Assembly (NCBI GenBank): GCA_027605045.1 | Contig: JAQFWX010000003.1 | Coordinates: forward strand, 2,046,001 to 2,110,000 | Length of the DNA: 64,000 nucleotides | Source of the DNA: Phallus indusiatus | Taxonomy: Eukaryota > Basidiomycota > Agaricomycetes > Phallales > Phallaceae | Direction of reading: 5' to 3' | Part shown: positions 35,868 to 47,948 of the stretch, one piece after another | Layout: every line of letters starts with the position of its first letter | Numbering within the stretch: position 1 is the first letter of the stretch | The notes under the pieces: generated by a model | The model's database searches: none | What the model saw: the letters and a program-made list of their open reading frames with translations, nothing else | Told to the model about the DNA's origin: nothing | Program-made: the position numbers and the translations under genes

Positions 35868-37750
35868 CCTGCCATTCACCGTGTTCGGCCTGGTCCACGT
35901 CCAAGTCACGTCGCTGGTCGTTAAGATTGATCCCACTCCCAACTCCACCAGTTCAGTCTCCCAGTCCAGACTTTATACCAATTTCTGGACGATTCACCAG
36001 TCGAAATTTGCTCATTTCCGCTTCCCGGGACTGACGTGGATTCTCTTAAGGATGTGAAACGGGTCGTTTTCATTTATTCCTAACCCGGCTACCGTAGCAA
36101 CGAGACAGTTTGTTTTCCGAACGTGATCGCAAGCTTGAGGTGTTTTAGGAGGTGGATAAGCATGAGAGTGCAGTATGGCGAATACAAAATATTTTAATCT
36201 CATCATGATATTTTCGACAGAACCAAAACAAATTTTTCTCAAGGGTGTGGATCCAACGATAGAATTGTGGTCACCAAATTGCCTTTCATATTGTGACACG
36301 TGCGCCTCAGGAGCGAAAAGGAAGGAAAGGGAACCAAATAGTGTGGTGTGTGAGGGAAAAGATGGTATAGAATAAGAATGTAAAGTAGTTGGGTCGAATA
36401 AAGGTAGTCTAAATGTTTATTGTGAAACTGAGAAAAAGCCTAAGATACTGTAAAAGTCCAGGAGAATTTTACACAAGAACTTCGAATAGAGAGAGATCAC
36501 ACAACAATGAGTGTAGTAAGTCTTCGCATAAGAAGCTAAAGAACAAAATATCTACATCTCGTGTTTATATACCTAATATAAAGATTATCTAATTACTTAG
36601 ATAAGAGTAAAATATAAGCAAATCGTTCGGAAACGATTTGTAAGAAGACGAAATACAAGATAAGATTATAAAATAGTCGGGAGTCCCCGTCTCGGACGTC
36701 TCGGGCAGATCGACAGAGTCCAGACTCTTACAAATATAATCCAAGAAATCTGATGATATTTGGTGTCTCGAAACGACGGGTTTATTTAAAAAATGTGGTT
36801 CAGCGTCCGAGTGAACACGGAACATCGGTTATCTAAAATGTGAAGGAAAAGAAGGAAAAGCATGTGGAAAGTAAATACTTGATTTGAGGAATAAAAATTC
36901 AAGAGTTAAAATCACGAGTAGAATGTAGGAACAGGGGAGAAAATGTGAAGAAAAGCGAGCGATCAAGCCAAATCCCAGTCTAAACAATTTATCCTTTTGT
37001 AACGTCCATGCGGAACACGGCACTTGTGCATATACGCTGTCTCCGATCAGTCTGGCTGTGCTACACTGGCTCGGAGTAACACTACATCCTGGGCATCAAT
37101 TATGCTTATTCTCTGCGTAAGTCATTATTGTGCGCAACAATTTCTCTTTAACGCATGTCCTGCTTTCTCCACTTCACCAATTATAGTTGGAATTGTGGAC
37201 TCAAGAGTCAAGCCTCCAGGTTCACGTTCGGCTCCGAGCTGTGCAGGACTATTTTAGCCAACCGATAGTTGAGGCGATGTTTTTGTGCCATCCATGGCAC
37301 CCTAATCACCCAATGGTTTCAAAATGTCTCGGTAAAACAGGCGCTAATTTGATTTAATTATATAGTTGGGAACGGTGTTGCGCTCAGCAATGGAGCGAAT
37401 GGCATGAAACGATCCTTTAATTTCATCAGTTCTCGTATGAATTTAAGTTTGCAGGTATCATTCTCTAGCTTTCCTGAACTCTCTTTCCTTTTACTAGAGA
37501 TAGTCTCATCATCCTAGTGTGTGTTTCCGCTGAGTCTGAGCGCCCTCATTATACATGTTATTGGGAGGACCTCGACTTGGATGGAGAAAGTGCCCGTCTC
37601 GCGGCCGACAGCACTGCCCTCCTGTATCAAACCGGTTGTCGTTAAACCTATTGCGGGTATATGTATAAGCTTTAAAAAATACCAAGCCCATCAGAGATAG
37701 AAGTAGCGGCTGTAGACAATTCAGTAGGTCAGCTTTGGCATTCAATTCTG
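35868..37750. repeat. Duplicated unit, copy D1
   Basis: It is homologous over its length to the interrupted copy D2 (43164-61470). Landmarks are the ttcggcctggtccacgtcc start, 'gtgaaacgggtcgtttt', 'gcttgaggtgtttt', 'acgcatgtcc', 'tacatgttattgggagg' and 'gtcgttaaacctattgcggg'. D1 carries an 832-bp insertion that D2 lacks. One frame at its left end reads HVQVTSLVVKIDPTPN and is kept in D2, so the unit probably includes part of a gene I cannot identify. Confidence 0.7.
36294..37125. repeat. Insertion in D1, possible solo LTR, TSD TATTG
   Basis: It is absent from the paralogous site in D2. TATTG flanks it on both sides (36289-36293 and 37126-37130). Ends read TGACACG..AAGTCAT. It contains 'gtttatatac' and no coding region. 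Exact ends are uncertain because D2 also differs by a small deletion here. Confidence 0.4.
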
Positions 37751-38195
37751 CCGTATGGTGCATTCTAATCGCGATCCACATAAATATAGAGTAAATCTCA
37801 CATATTTTTTAATCTTCGTTTTGCTACAATTTTTGAAGTTCTTGTCTTCTTAGCTTTGAAATTTAGTTCCGTAGTCTCATTCACATGCAAACTCCAAAGA
37901 CTCCGTTTCTGTCACGGACTCTCAAAAATGATTATATATGGAATCCATAGTCAATATTTTCAAATATGATCGAAATAATGATCCCTTTCATTTTATTCTT
38001 TTTAAGTTCAAACACCAATGGCTCTTGCTGTCGGGCAGGCATGGCACAGATGATCACGTAGTCAAAAGATCAGACTGTGAATGATGGTTGTAGTGGTGAA
38101 TACTAGTATATTTAAAGGGTCTGTTTTTTGGTATTGTTTTTACGAATTTCTATCTCTCAGGCTCAAACTCCTACGTAAGGCTTCCGAGTCTCAAA

Positions 38196-39515
38196 ATGAC
38201 AGATATTGCTGAAAGAGTTCTTTTTACCTCGAATTCGTGAGTTCTTCTAATCAAAATTTCCGCATTGTAACAAACATGATCCCGCGTGGTCTCCAGGCAA
38301 ACAGGAAACTATCTCACAGGGGTAGCGCTGTGTATTAAATGCCTAATATTAGCATTATTTATCAAAAAAACCAATCTTCTATTTATCAGGTCTCCTCATC
38401 TATGACACTATCTTAATCATTCCAGAAGAAATTGATTATATATGGAAGCAACCATTTCGACTGGGCACATTCCTGTACTTTTCGGCACGATTTGGTCTAT
38501 TGAGTAGTTTGATTTTTGCATTTATCATCAATATCCCCGGCTTCATCGTGATCACTCCATCGGTAAGTGTGTTTCAGTATTATTTTTAAAACTGAAAGTA
38601 GCGTTGGTAATATATTGGTTTTCAGTTAGTACCCCAAAACCTGGCTTCGTTCAAAACTAATATGGTGAATCTGATTGCGATCATTGACAGGCAATGCATT
38701 CCGTTGAATTTGGTCGCTAATATCACCTATTTGACTTATCTTTATGGCACACAAGGTAGACATCTAGACCTGCGGTCTTATGCTAATACTATAATACTCG
38801 AAAATCCGTATAGGATTATCGTTAGCAAGAGCTTATGCTATCGCACCCGATAAAAAGCTGATGATAGTCCTTTTGACAATCTTTCTCGTTATAAACCAGC
38901 TACTTCAAGTTGCGGTAAGTAACGCGCTCTATAATTAATGGATGATAAGGCCCATATCGCACAGGTTTCCATTTTAACTTCGTCGTTGACATGCACGGAG
39001 TCGTATTCCAGTCAACAGTCACAAGCTAACAACTAGTGAGTGCGGGATATCCGTTTCGATCTTATGTTTATACCTTATTTTCAAGTTTAAGTGAGATCCA
39101 TCATTTCTCTCGGTATATGCAAAGTGATTGAATCAAGGCTAAGATCTTTCCTTGAATATAATAACTATGCTCTTTGAGGCTGGTGTTTTGTACATCACCG
39201 TATACAGCTTATGGAACGAATATCGTAGAGAAAAATCATGGAAGAGCAAATCCTCACAATTATCTCTCGGGGCCCTTTGTCTTCGTCAGAGTAAGTATAT
39301 TTTCTCTGGCTATCATACTTCCAAGCCATGTTTTGTATTCATATATGCTCAATCAGGCGTCGTTCAATTTGCATACGTGGAATGATTTTTCGTTTTCAGA
39401 TAGTCCAGACTATCCCTCAATTAGGACGATATTCCTCTTTGGCGTGGAGCAGACTATTGGTTTGAATGTGAGTATCCCCGATGCAAAGCTTCTTCGCGCA
39501 CTATGTTTAAGTGAT
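38196..39515 (+). CDS. Second DUF6533-family membrane protein (3' part unresolved)
   Basis: Exons with consistent phases are 38196-38236, 38297-38331, 38390-38562, 38626-38755 and 38814-38914. They encode MTDIAERVLFTSNS, then QTGNYLTGVALCLLIYDTIL, IIPEEIDYIWKQPFRLGTFL, the helix LSSLIFAFIINIPGFIVI, and LARAYAIAPDKKLMIVLLTIF. This is the DUF6533 layout, with the charged membrane-loop motif and RAYAI at the usual place. Further exons probably lie at 38965-39035 and about 39150-39290 (MLFEAGVLYITVYSLWNEYR). The phases there do not join cleanly, so the gene may be decaying at its 3' end. Function is unknown. Confidence 0.65.
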
Positions 39516-39529
39516 TAATGAGTACTAAG

Positions 39530-40335
39530 ATATCTAGCATTCGATCCATAAAGGGCGCTGAATGCAATATAGAAAATGTGTTCGTTCTCCAGTCAGTTTC
39601 CGACGCGTTGTTCCTAGCTGATCCGCCCTACCAGACTCACAACAACAATAGTCTGCAGACTCCTCCTTGAGCTTCGGCGAAGTCATGAAAGCTCTATAAC
39701 GAGATCTCCTAGTCTCACATTGAATAACATCGCAGACAGTATCGTGATTGAGTTTGGCGGCGCAGAAAATTCTTCAATATACGGTAATCGTTTGGATGTA
39801 GAATTACTTGAAGTTCAAATTACATAAAGCATAATGACAATGCAAAATATCGTTAGGTTGCACTTTTCTCTTATGCATTAAAGTCGTTCGGAAGAAGCCT
39901 GACAATTTTGAGATTCAAAGGCATGAGCTTGAAGATCCGCCGGGTCGTAATACGCGAGCCTCAGGCTTCAAATTGCGATCAACGAATAAGTAAACACTGA
40001 GTTAGGTGGTGCTTTTTCCAAAAGGTTCACCCAAAGCTGCACCAAATCATCCAGAGTACCGAAGTTTAACCCAGGATCACTAATTAGGGTCGGTTAATAT
40101 ATCAGGTTGCTGCGTTTTCATTTATACCATCTGATATTAATGAAAACGACCACTGCGAGAAGAAAAACTCCTGCGCTGATCATTGCAATGCCAATTTCTT
40201 ATCTCAGAGGCATATCATTCATCTCTCACGCTTGTGCGAGGATAATGTAATAAACAATGATCCTCCTCAATATACCTTTCCGCAAGCAACGTTCACGCTG
40301 ATAGATAGCTCATTAAAGACTTGGACACAGATGCG
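39530..40335. other. Intergenic region
   Basis: No supported gene or repeat; bounded on the right by a solo LTR. Confidence 0.35.
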
Positions 40336-40340
40336 AGTCC

Positions 40341-40735
40341 TGTTAGGGCTACTCAGCTCAGACTAGAGGGAGGGGATCCTAAGTACTATATTGGACGATA
40401 ACTATACTACTCACCTAGAGGGAGGGGATCCTAAGAGAACAAGCTTAGGGACCCTCACTCTAGGTACAGCTACTATATACATAAAACGACGACGCGGCGT
40501 GCGGCCCTGACACAGCTAAGTGCCAGGCGTCCAAGCCGAACCTAAGCGACGTGATGTCACGGGCATCACGCCGGGTACGAGCGCGCGACGCGCGCGAGTA
40601 GAGAATGTGAAACAGAGACAGAACAAGGAAACGGAAGATGAAGGTAAAATACGGAAATGATAAATAGAATAGAAATAGAGCGATGCCGATGATAATAAAT
40701 AGGAAAATGAGAGACGGCGGTAGCATACCCTGACA
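40341..40735 (-). repeat. Solo Gypsy-B LTR, TSD AGTCC
   Basis: The 395-bp LTR has TGTTAGGG and CCCTGACA ends on the + strand. Perfect duplication AGTCC at 40336-40340 and 40736-40740. Confidence 0.95.
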
Positions 40736-41169
40736 AGTCCACGACAAGAAAGCAAAATTTCACATCAGAAAATGGGCGTCTAACATTTGGCACCGGCTTC
40801 GTGTAGATGGAGTTGTATTACGTAAGCCATTCTTACCTCTCCGAGCCACTGATTACGCACTTAGTTTCAAAGTTTTAGTGATGGATCCTCTAAATGACAT
40901 AAATACTCGAATTGTGCTAATTTCTCGTGAAAAAGTCAAGGGACATAGTGGTATTTACTGATACCGACTATGTGACAGTAACGCGTAACGCGTAACATGT
41001 CACGTGTCACACTGGCTATGGCTACGAGACGTATAGCTTCCCAGTAAACCGAATTTTTTTCATTCATCGCGGCCTGCCGCTTCGCGCCATCGACAATCCA
41101 TTCACCAGCACCACAAAACAACCTTGAAAGACAAAGACATTCAGTACTTTTTCTTTCCTACCGTATTTC

Positions 41170-41788
41170 TTTAACTATGTTAGATTTGATCATCATGACC
41201 ATTTGAATCCACAGCATCTGGCTGAAAAGCTCGAGGTCGTAGTTGATCTCTTACCGAACGAATTGAAGGATGCGCTATCAGTCCCGCCCAAAAAACAAGT
41301 AGAAAAATCCTATTCAACCCTCCTGAAAATTTCCCAATGGGCTCGGACGGAAGATGCTCGTAAATAACTTGCCAGAAAGCAGCTGAACGCAAATGAACAT
41401 ACCATGATTTCACTTCTCTCCGGAACAATCACATCCCCTCTTTCCAGCTTTCCAAAGTATGAACCTCCGGAGAATCCCGCGGAAACAGCACACAAGAATC
41501 TGAGTGATAGGAGAGCGATTATCGCGCTCGTCAATGCTCTTTTCAGCATCGGAGGAGCGGGTTTTGCGAGTTGGTGGGCTAGTAAACATGTTGGCTGGCG
41601 AGACGAATGGGTATGAGATATATATTAAAATGCATGCGAGATTTTGACTGACGAGATGCTAGCGAGCCTTATTCTCTCTATCGGTTGCACTAATACTCGC
41701 TGCGACTGAAGGAACCTTATTTATTATATGGCAGTCGCGTGAAGACAAATTGCATCATCCGAAGGACACACACTTGCAGTTTGATTAG
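41170..41788 (+). pseudogene. Vma12/Vph2-like V-ATPase assembly factor, broken
   Basis: The translation matches the C-terminal half of the Vma12 (TMEM199/Vph2) family, an ER membrane factor that assembles the V-ATPase. It reads HLAEKLEVVVDLLPNELKDA, then ISLLSGTITSPLSSF, then ALFSIGGAGFASWWASKHVG, and WRDEW followed after a 52-nt intron (41611-41662) by RALFSLSVALILAATEGTLF. TAG ends it at 41788. The two hydrophobic helices are present. An in-frame TAA at 41365-41367 interrupts the conserved region, and I see no start codon upstream. It therefore looks like a pseudogene or carries a single mutation (or a base error) at that codon. Confidence 0.65.
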
Positions 41789-41947
41789 AAGAAGAAAAGA
41801 GAGAAATTCTCTGGAGATGCAAAGGAGACTGAGATCACCCCTGCCCCGGTCAAGAAAGAAAAGGACGACGACACAATTGCGAAAACGACGAGTCGGCCAT
41901 TGATACCGTCCACCATTCGTACAACAATTAGAGTCTATTAATGGCTT

Positions 41948-42343
41948 TGTTAGGGCTACTCAGCTCACACTAGAGGGAGGGGATCCTAAGATAATATATT
42001 GGAAGGGAAACTAACTACTCACCTAGAGGGAGGGGATCCTAAGAGAACAAGCTTAGGGACCCTCACTCTAGGTACAGCTACTATATACATAAAACGACGA
42101 CGCGGCGTGCGGCCCTGACACAGCTAAGTGCCAGGCGCCCAAACCGAACCTAAGCGACGTGATGTCACGGGCATCACGCCGGGTACGAGCGCGCAACGCG
42201 TGCGAGTGGAGAAAGTGAAATAGAGACAGAACAAGGAAACGGAGAGTGAAAGTAAAATATGGAAATGACAAATAAAATAGAAAGGAAGTGATGCCGATGA
42301 TAATAAATAAGAAAATGAGAGACGGCGGTAGCGTACCCTGACA
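41948..42343 (-). repeat. Solo Gypsy-B LTR, TSD GGCTT
   Basis: 396 bp, standard ends; perfect duplication GGCTT at 41943-41947 and 42344-42348. It lies about 160 bp after the Vma12-like remnant. Confidence 0.95.
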
Positions 42344-42692
42344 GGCTTCTACTCTGGAGCATCTAACTAACTCGCAAAACTACCATACGCCCATGGCACG
42401 TATAAAAAACGACAACTACTAGCCTGTTATTCCCCACACCTCCAACCGATTATCATCGTTGCCTGTCACCGCTGGTAGGGGTATTTTATCCGAACGTTTA
42501 CGATGTAATAAGCCTACGATCCCCGGAAGAAATCTCGTCTTTTAGGCGCGTCGATGTCATTATCTCACTGAAGGGAAGATAGAAAACGTGGGCTACTTCA
42601 GTTTCCGAAAGCGTTAACGATGAGATTTCGAGAGAAGGTATAGGATCTGATGGATTATGGTTGTTTTGTGATCGAGATATATAACCCTGATA

Positions 42693-43140
42693 TTGTCAGG
42701 GTACGTGCTAGGACCATAAGGGCTAATCTAGTATACTGTGCGTATAGTATAGACGTATATGCTGACCTCCGCGTTATCATATCCATCGTACGGTACCCGG
42801 TATGCCGGTCCGTATTATCTTCCCGTATTCTCCCATACTTTCCCCGTTTCTCCGTATGCTCCATACTGTCACATCTTCCTTTCTACTCATGTTTCTCTTA
42901 CGTCATCGACTGCCTTCCTTCCTATTGGTAGATATAGCACCTGAGCGCTATTGGTAGAGATAGCCCACTCATGTATATATATACAACTGTGCGCGCAAGA
43001 GTAGCTCCTTGCGTTATTATAGATTGGACTACTGGGTTATAGTGTCTGATCCTTAAGTCTCAACCGCTGAACGATCGTGTCCTTACAGATATATGAGATT
43101 AGACGTTATACATACTAGACAGTGTTCACTGTGCTTACAA
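42693..43140. repeat. LTR-like element, 448 bp, TSD TGATA
   Basis: Ends TTGTCAGGG and GCTTACAA; TGATA on both sides (42688-42692 and 43141-43145). It has pyrimidine-rich and TATA-like stretches (tgtatatatatac) and no coding region. Probably a solo LTR of another family. Confidence 0.5.
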
Positions 43141-43383
43141 TGATAGGAAGGACCCCAAATTTGGCCAGCCATTCACCGCGTTCGGCCTGGTCCACGTCCA
43201 AGTCACGTCGCTGGTCGTTAAGATTGATCCCACTCCCAACTCCACCAGTTCAGTCTCCCAGTCCAGACTTTATACCAATTTCTGGACGATTCACCAGTCG
43301 ATATTTGCTCATTCTCGCTTCCCGGGACTGACATGAATTCTATTAAGGATGTGAAACGGGTCGTTTTCGTTTTATTCCGGACC

Positions 43384-43658
43384 TGTCAGGGTACGCTACC
43401 GCCGTCTCTCATTTTCTTATTTATTATCATCGGCATCATTTCATTTCTATTTTATTTATCATTTCCATATTTTACTTTCACTCTCCGTTCCCTTGTTCTG
43501 TCTCTATTTCACTTTCTCTACTCGCGCGCTCGTACCCGGCGTGATGCCCGTGACATCACGTCGCTTAGGTTCGGTTTGGGCGCCTGGCACTTAGCTGTGT
43601 CAGGGCCGCACGCCGCGTCGTCGTTTTATGTATATAGTAGCTGTACCTAGAGTGAGGG
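43384..43658 (+). repeat. Outer solo Gypsy-B LTR, left part
   Basis: It starts TGTCAGGGTACGC and breaks at ..GTGAGGG where the full Gypsy-B element inserted. The rest continues at 59800. The outer duplication GGACC is at 43379-43383 and 59912-59916. Confidence 0.92.
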
Positions 43659-44055
43659 TGTTAGGGCTACTCAGCTCAGACTAGAGGGAGGGGATCCTAA
43701 GAGATATATATTGGGAAAGTACTAACTACTCACCTAGAGGGAGGGGATCCTAAGAGAACAAGCTTAGGGACCCTCACTCTAGGTACAGCTACTATATACA
43801 CAAAACGACGACGCGGCATGCGGCCCTGGCACAGCTAAGTGCCAGGCGCCCAAGCCGAATCTAAGTGACGTGATGTCACGGGCATCACGCCGGGTACGAG
43901 CATGCGACGCGCGCGAGTAGAGAAAGCGAAATAGAGACAGAACAAGGAAGCGGAAAGTAAAAGTAAAACACGGAAATAATAAATGAAATAGAAATGAAGT
44001 GATGCCGATGGTAATAATCAAGGAAAATGAGAGATGGCGGTAGCGTACCCTGACA
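43659..44055 (-). repeat. Gypsy-B 3' LTR
   Basis: 397 bp. The purine tract GAAGGGGGGATGG (minus strand, about 44056-44069) precedes it. It holds two copies of a CTAGAGGGAGGGGATCCTAAG motif and the palindrome CCTAAGAGAACAAGCTTAGG. Confidence 0.95.
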
Positions 44056-44066
44056 CCATCCCCCCT

Positions 44067-45410
44067 TCAACGAGGCGGCGTCCCGACGCCTGTAGCTTCG
44101 ACTAATGATGCCTGTAACTTAGAAAAATCAAACCGAGGGCGACGATGGAAAAGAAGGCCATTTATCGAGCGTGGCGCACTCGGATGTTCACGGTGGAATT
44201 CCTTAATGAGATCCGGGGCTGCAATATTCGACTCGGGTTCCCACTGGTCATGCTCGGGACCATAGCCTTCCCAATGCACCTTATACTCGAGTTGTCTCCG
44301 GAAGACATGACTGTCTAAAATCCGTTCCACGACATAGTGTTCACCATCGTCTCTGACCTCAGGAGGTGGTGGGGCCTTAACGCGACGACCCGGGATCGTA
44401 TCTTCAACCTTGGGACATAACTTCCCGACGTGGAATACTGGATGAAGCCTTGACATCGACAGTGGTAAACGCAGCTTGTATGCGTGCGACCCGACCTTGC
44501 TGACTATCGGAAAAGGCCCCAAGTACTGATGCGATAACTTGGCGGAGGGCCTGGTGGTACGAATGTCGCTCGAATCGAGGTATACCTTGTCGCCAACCTT
44601 GTATTCAGGTGCCGGGATGTGTTTCCGATCGTAGTACTTGGCCATCTCGTCCTTCGACCTGGCTATGGCGGCCTTGGCTTCTTCTATCGTCGACTCCATA
44701 CGCGTCTTGAACTCGTTGACAGATTCGATCTTTGAGTCGGCAACCAGCGGTTCGAATCCCATACGAGGATGTCGTCCCGTGTCAAGCTCAAACGGTGTCG
44801 AATGCGTAGCTGAGTGTACATGGTTGTTGTATGCGAACTCAGCCAGGGGCAGCATCTGGTCCCAGTCATCCTGCTGCTCTGAGGTGAAAAGTCGAAGGTA
44901 CTGCTCGACTTCTGCATTGACCCGCTCTGTCTGACCATCGGTTTGAGGATGATACGCCGTTGAGGGTGCAAGCCGTATGCCAAGGAGCCTAGAAAGCTCC
45001 TGTGTGAAGCGGGACGCGAACTGGGGACCTCTGTCAGAGATCACCTTCATGGGGAGACCATGGAGCTTCCAGACGTGTTGGAGGTACAGTCGGGCTAGAC
45101 CTGTCGCGTCAAGTGTCGTAAATGTCGGCACAAAATGAACCCGTTTGGTGAGAGAGTCAACGACTGAGAGGATCGCGTCGAAACCGTTGGATTCTGGTAG
45201 TTCCACGATAAAATTGACTGAGATGTGTTCCCAAGGTCGACTTGGCACTTCTGTGGGCCGGAGAAGGCCATAGGGAGCGTGGCGAGACGGTTTCGTGCAT
45301 AGGCACATATCGCAGGCCTCTACATAGCGTTGTACATACCTAGAGACACCTGGCCACCAAAAGGTGCACGAAACGAGCTCGAGAGTTTTGAAACGACCAG
45401 GGTGGCCACC
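44067..45410 (-). CDS. pol: Gypsy-B integrase core and chromodomain (pol 3' part)
   Basis: The frame continues from the segment 55229-55672 across the Gypsy-A insertion: ..HHDTKLGG joins HPGRFKTLELVSCTFWWPGV. It completes the zinc finger with CDMCLC. The core then shows FIVELPESNGFDAILSVVDSL, ISDRGPQF and HPQTDGQTERVNAE, giving the D-D-E residues. A chromodomain follows (HYVVERILDSHVFRRQLEYK, then WEGYGPEHDQWEPESNI). The C-terminal end is FDFSKLQASLVEATGVGTPPR. This half is intact. Confidence 0.93.
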   Translation of the reverse strand, partial: GGHPGRFKTLELVSCTFWWPGVSRYVQRYVEACDMCLCTKPSRHAPYGLLRPTEVPSRPWEHISVNFIVELPESNGFDAILSVVDSLTKRVHFVPTFTTLDATGLARLYLQHVWKLHGLPMKVISDRGPQFASRFTQELSRLLGIRLAPSTAYHPQTDGQTERVNAEVEQYLRLFTSEQQDDWDQMLPLAEFAYNNHVHSATHSTPFELDTGRHPRMGFEPLVADSKIESVNEFKTRMESTIEEAKAAIARSKDEMAKYYDRKHIPAPEYKVGDKVYLDSSDIRTTRPSAKLSHQYLGPFPIVSKVGSHAYKLRLPLSMSRLHPVFHVGKLCPKVEDTIPGRRVKAPPPPEVRDDGEHYVVERILDSHVFRRQLEYKVHWEGYGPEHDQWEPESNIAAPDLIKEFHREHPSAPRSINGLLFHRRPRFDFSKLQASLVEATGVGTPPR

Positions 45411-45731
45411 TGTAACGTTTCGTTACTTTTTATAGTGTACCGCTTGCGGTACACAGTTTATATCACGCTGTAGTTTCACGCCACAAGTAACAGACCAAAG
45501 TGCTGTATTTTCTTTGTGGAGTAAAACAAGTTGCGTGTGCTGAATCAGCACGCGCGTAGCTACTACTAATGTATAGTTATTACATAATGGCTCGCCGCGC
45601 TGCGGCGAGCCAGAGGCGTTAAGCGCCTCTGTTATTAGAGTAAGTAATAGTAACTACTGCAGAGGGCGAAGCCCTCTGCATATGCCTAAGTGGCATATAC
45701 TCAATCCACCGCATGCGGTGGATCCGTTACA
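45411..45731 (-). repeat. Gypsy-A 3' LTR (copy 2)
   Basis: TGTAACG to CGTTACA; preceded on the minus strand by the purine tract CAAGGGGAGGA. Same hairpin series as the copy 1 LTR. Confidence 0.95.
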
Positions 45732-45793
45732 TCCTCCCCTTGTGACTTGGACTCCAAGTCATAGGATCGCGAAGAGGAGGCATCTGACTGTAA

Positions 45794-47817
45794 TCAGTCA
45801 GAGGGATTGCTGTAGTCAATCTCCATGCTCTCCGAGGCACTCGGATGCGGTGCGTCAAGGTCCTCAGGGGGCCTCAACAATTCCTCGTCCGTCATCTGAA
45901 TTGGGACGGACGGGGAGTAAACCTTATTAGGCGGGCCTGCCACGATACTGGCAGGTGATGCCGACGCATGGACGGCGGGGGCGGCCGACTGAGTCGTACG
46001 CGCCTTTTTTGTTGGACGATCCAGTCCACGGCGCACGCGATAGTCATGCGCGATGCGATTAACATCTTCTCCATTGGCGTAACGTTGGAGAAGGGGCACG
46101 ATCACCTCAGTGACGCGTCTTGTCGTCGCTCCATTGGCGTGCATGGAGTGTAACGTTTCGTTACAGTTTACGATTAGCCCGGTTCTTACGGACTCACAAC
46201 AAACAGTATAAAGCTGTATATTTGCAAGTGCAGGTAAGAAAGGCTGCCGGCGCCTTTACCGTTACGCGGTATTTACTGGTGTGACGGCGCCTATGTACAT
46301 TACATAATACTAGGTACTTGTGCAGACGACGATCGTCTGCATGCAATTGTATATATATACTAATATGTACTATGGGTAATAGTAGTCCGCTGGTCATAGC
46401 GGAACCGTTACATGGAGCGAATCACCTCCTCTATGGTAATGGAGGAGGGGGATTTGCACTCGAAGGAACGAGTGTAGCCTTCCATGAGCGTGGAAGGCAG
46501 GTGGGTGGAGGAATTACCCCTACCACCGAGAACTTCTTCCCACACAGTAAGTGCGGGGTCGAGGAGGCACTCAGCCGCCTTCTCGAGGAACTTGGCACGT
46601 ACTTCACGAGTACGTGTGACTCGTTTGAGCCATGCGAACACCTCAACATCTTGAGGGTTTAATGATCCATCCGACATTAGTCGGATGTAGGGAGGACCTG
46701 GTTAGGGTCCGCATTCCAAGTATTGATTAAATACTTGATCTCGGGGTGGATTAACTCTCCCGAGATAAACACCACCGATGGACGGTTGGCGGCAGCCTCC
46801 ATAGCTTCAAGCTTGGCTGTTTTCCTCGCCAGGCGGCGCTCCTTCATGGATCTGCGCCAACGAGTCCATGCGTATGAAATACGCATGTGAACCCCTCTGT
46901 CATCGGGGTACGTGAACACCGGGGGGTCGGTCCAAACCCGGGTTCCAATCTCGACAAACAATGGTTCGTCGAGGCTGCAGGTGTTATACCATGCAGTAGG
47001 ATTGGGGGTGCCAGGCACCAGAGAATGATCCCCACTAACAGTGGGGTCGAAACCCTTGACGAAGAAGGGCCATGGGTCCCTATTGGAGTCCCATCCTGGC
47101 TTGGTCCGTGGATACGGACCAGAGGGTTTCCTTGGAGAAACCGGGGCAGCATCGCGAGAGCCTGATGCCTTGGTTGCATCAGCGTAGGTACGCTGAGGCT
47201 TGTGTTTGGTGGACGACGCGATGGAGGCGTCGTCATCATAGTCATTATCATCGACTATGTCTTCCATGTCGTCGTCAGACGACATGTCGTTGAAGATATC
47301 AGGCAAAGGGGCTGCCTGGGATGGTTCAGGCGCTTTATCGGCCTGGTCTCTCGACCGCTTTTGGAGGTCGATGGGGTAGTCGACGGGCCTGCCGTCGACG
47401 CTGAACGTTCAAGTTCAGCAATGCGAGCTTTCAGCTCGCAGATATGACGATTCGCATCGTCGAGGTGGTCTGTCAAGGACTTGACGTCCTTTTCAGCTTC
47501 TTCTAGACGTTCGTCTAGATGATAGTACTCCCTCTTTATGAAGGGAAAGGCCTTGTAGACGGCCTGCTTGACCATATCATGGTCAAGGATGATTGCCCCG
47601 CTGCCAGCGGGGCCTGCCAGGTGACTGGCAAAGTCGTTGCACGCAGTGCAACTATCATTGTTATGATAGACGGATATGCATCCGTCCATCGCGTCTAAGG
47701 TCCATTCGGACCTTTGCAGGGCCAGTTGAGCCTCTGCTTTTTGAACCTACTAACAGGTTGCGGCGTAGGCGACCGCGAGCGTGATCGTTCGCGTTGTTTT
47801 CCCTTGCTGTCAGGCAT
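45794..47817 (-). pseudogene. Gypsy-A third ORF, copy 2, interrupted
   Basis: It is homologous to 6166-7922 over its whole length, starting with the leader ATG at 47817. Breaks: one A lost in AAAAA near 47360, one base lost near 46694, and a 264-bp solo LTR at 46149-46412. The remaining codons match copy 1 closely. Confidence 0.88.
46149..46412 (-). repeat. Solo LTR inside the copy 2 third ORF, TSD TGGAG
   Basis: It has ends TGTAACG and CGTTACA like Gypsy-A, but is only 264 bp with a different interior, so it belongs to a related smaller family. Perfect duplication TGGAG at 46144-46148 and 46413-46417. It too contains hairpins (stem TGCAGACG/CGTCTGCA). Confidence 0.88.
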
Positions 47818-47948
47818 GGGGGTGTGAGGAGAAAAGACCGTGAACGGACTTTTGGGTTATATACTTGGGCGGCCTCATGGAGCGCCCAAGTGAAAATTAC
47901 CTCACCGCGTAGCAGTGAAGTGCCAGTGGATCCCTGTGGGTGGGATCT

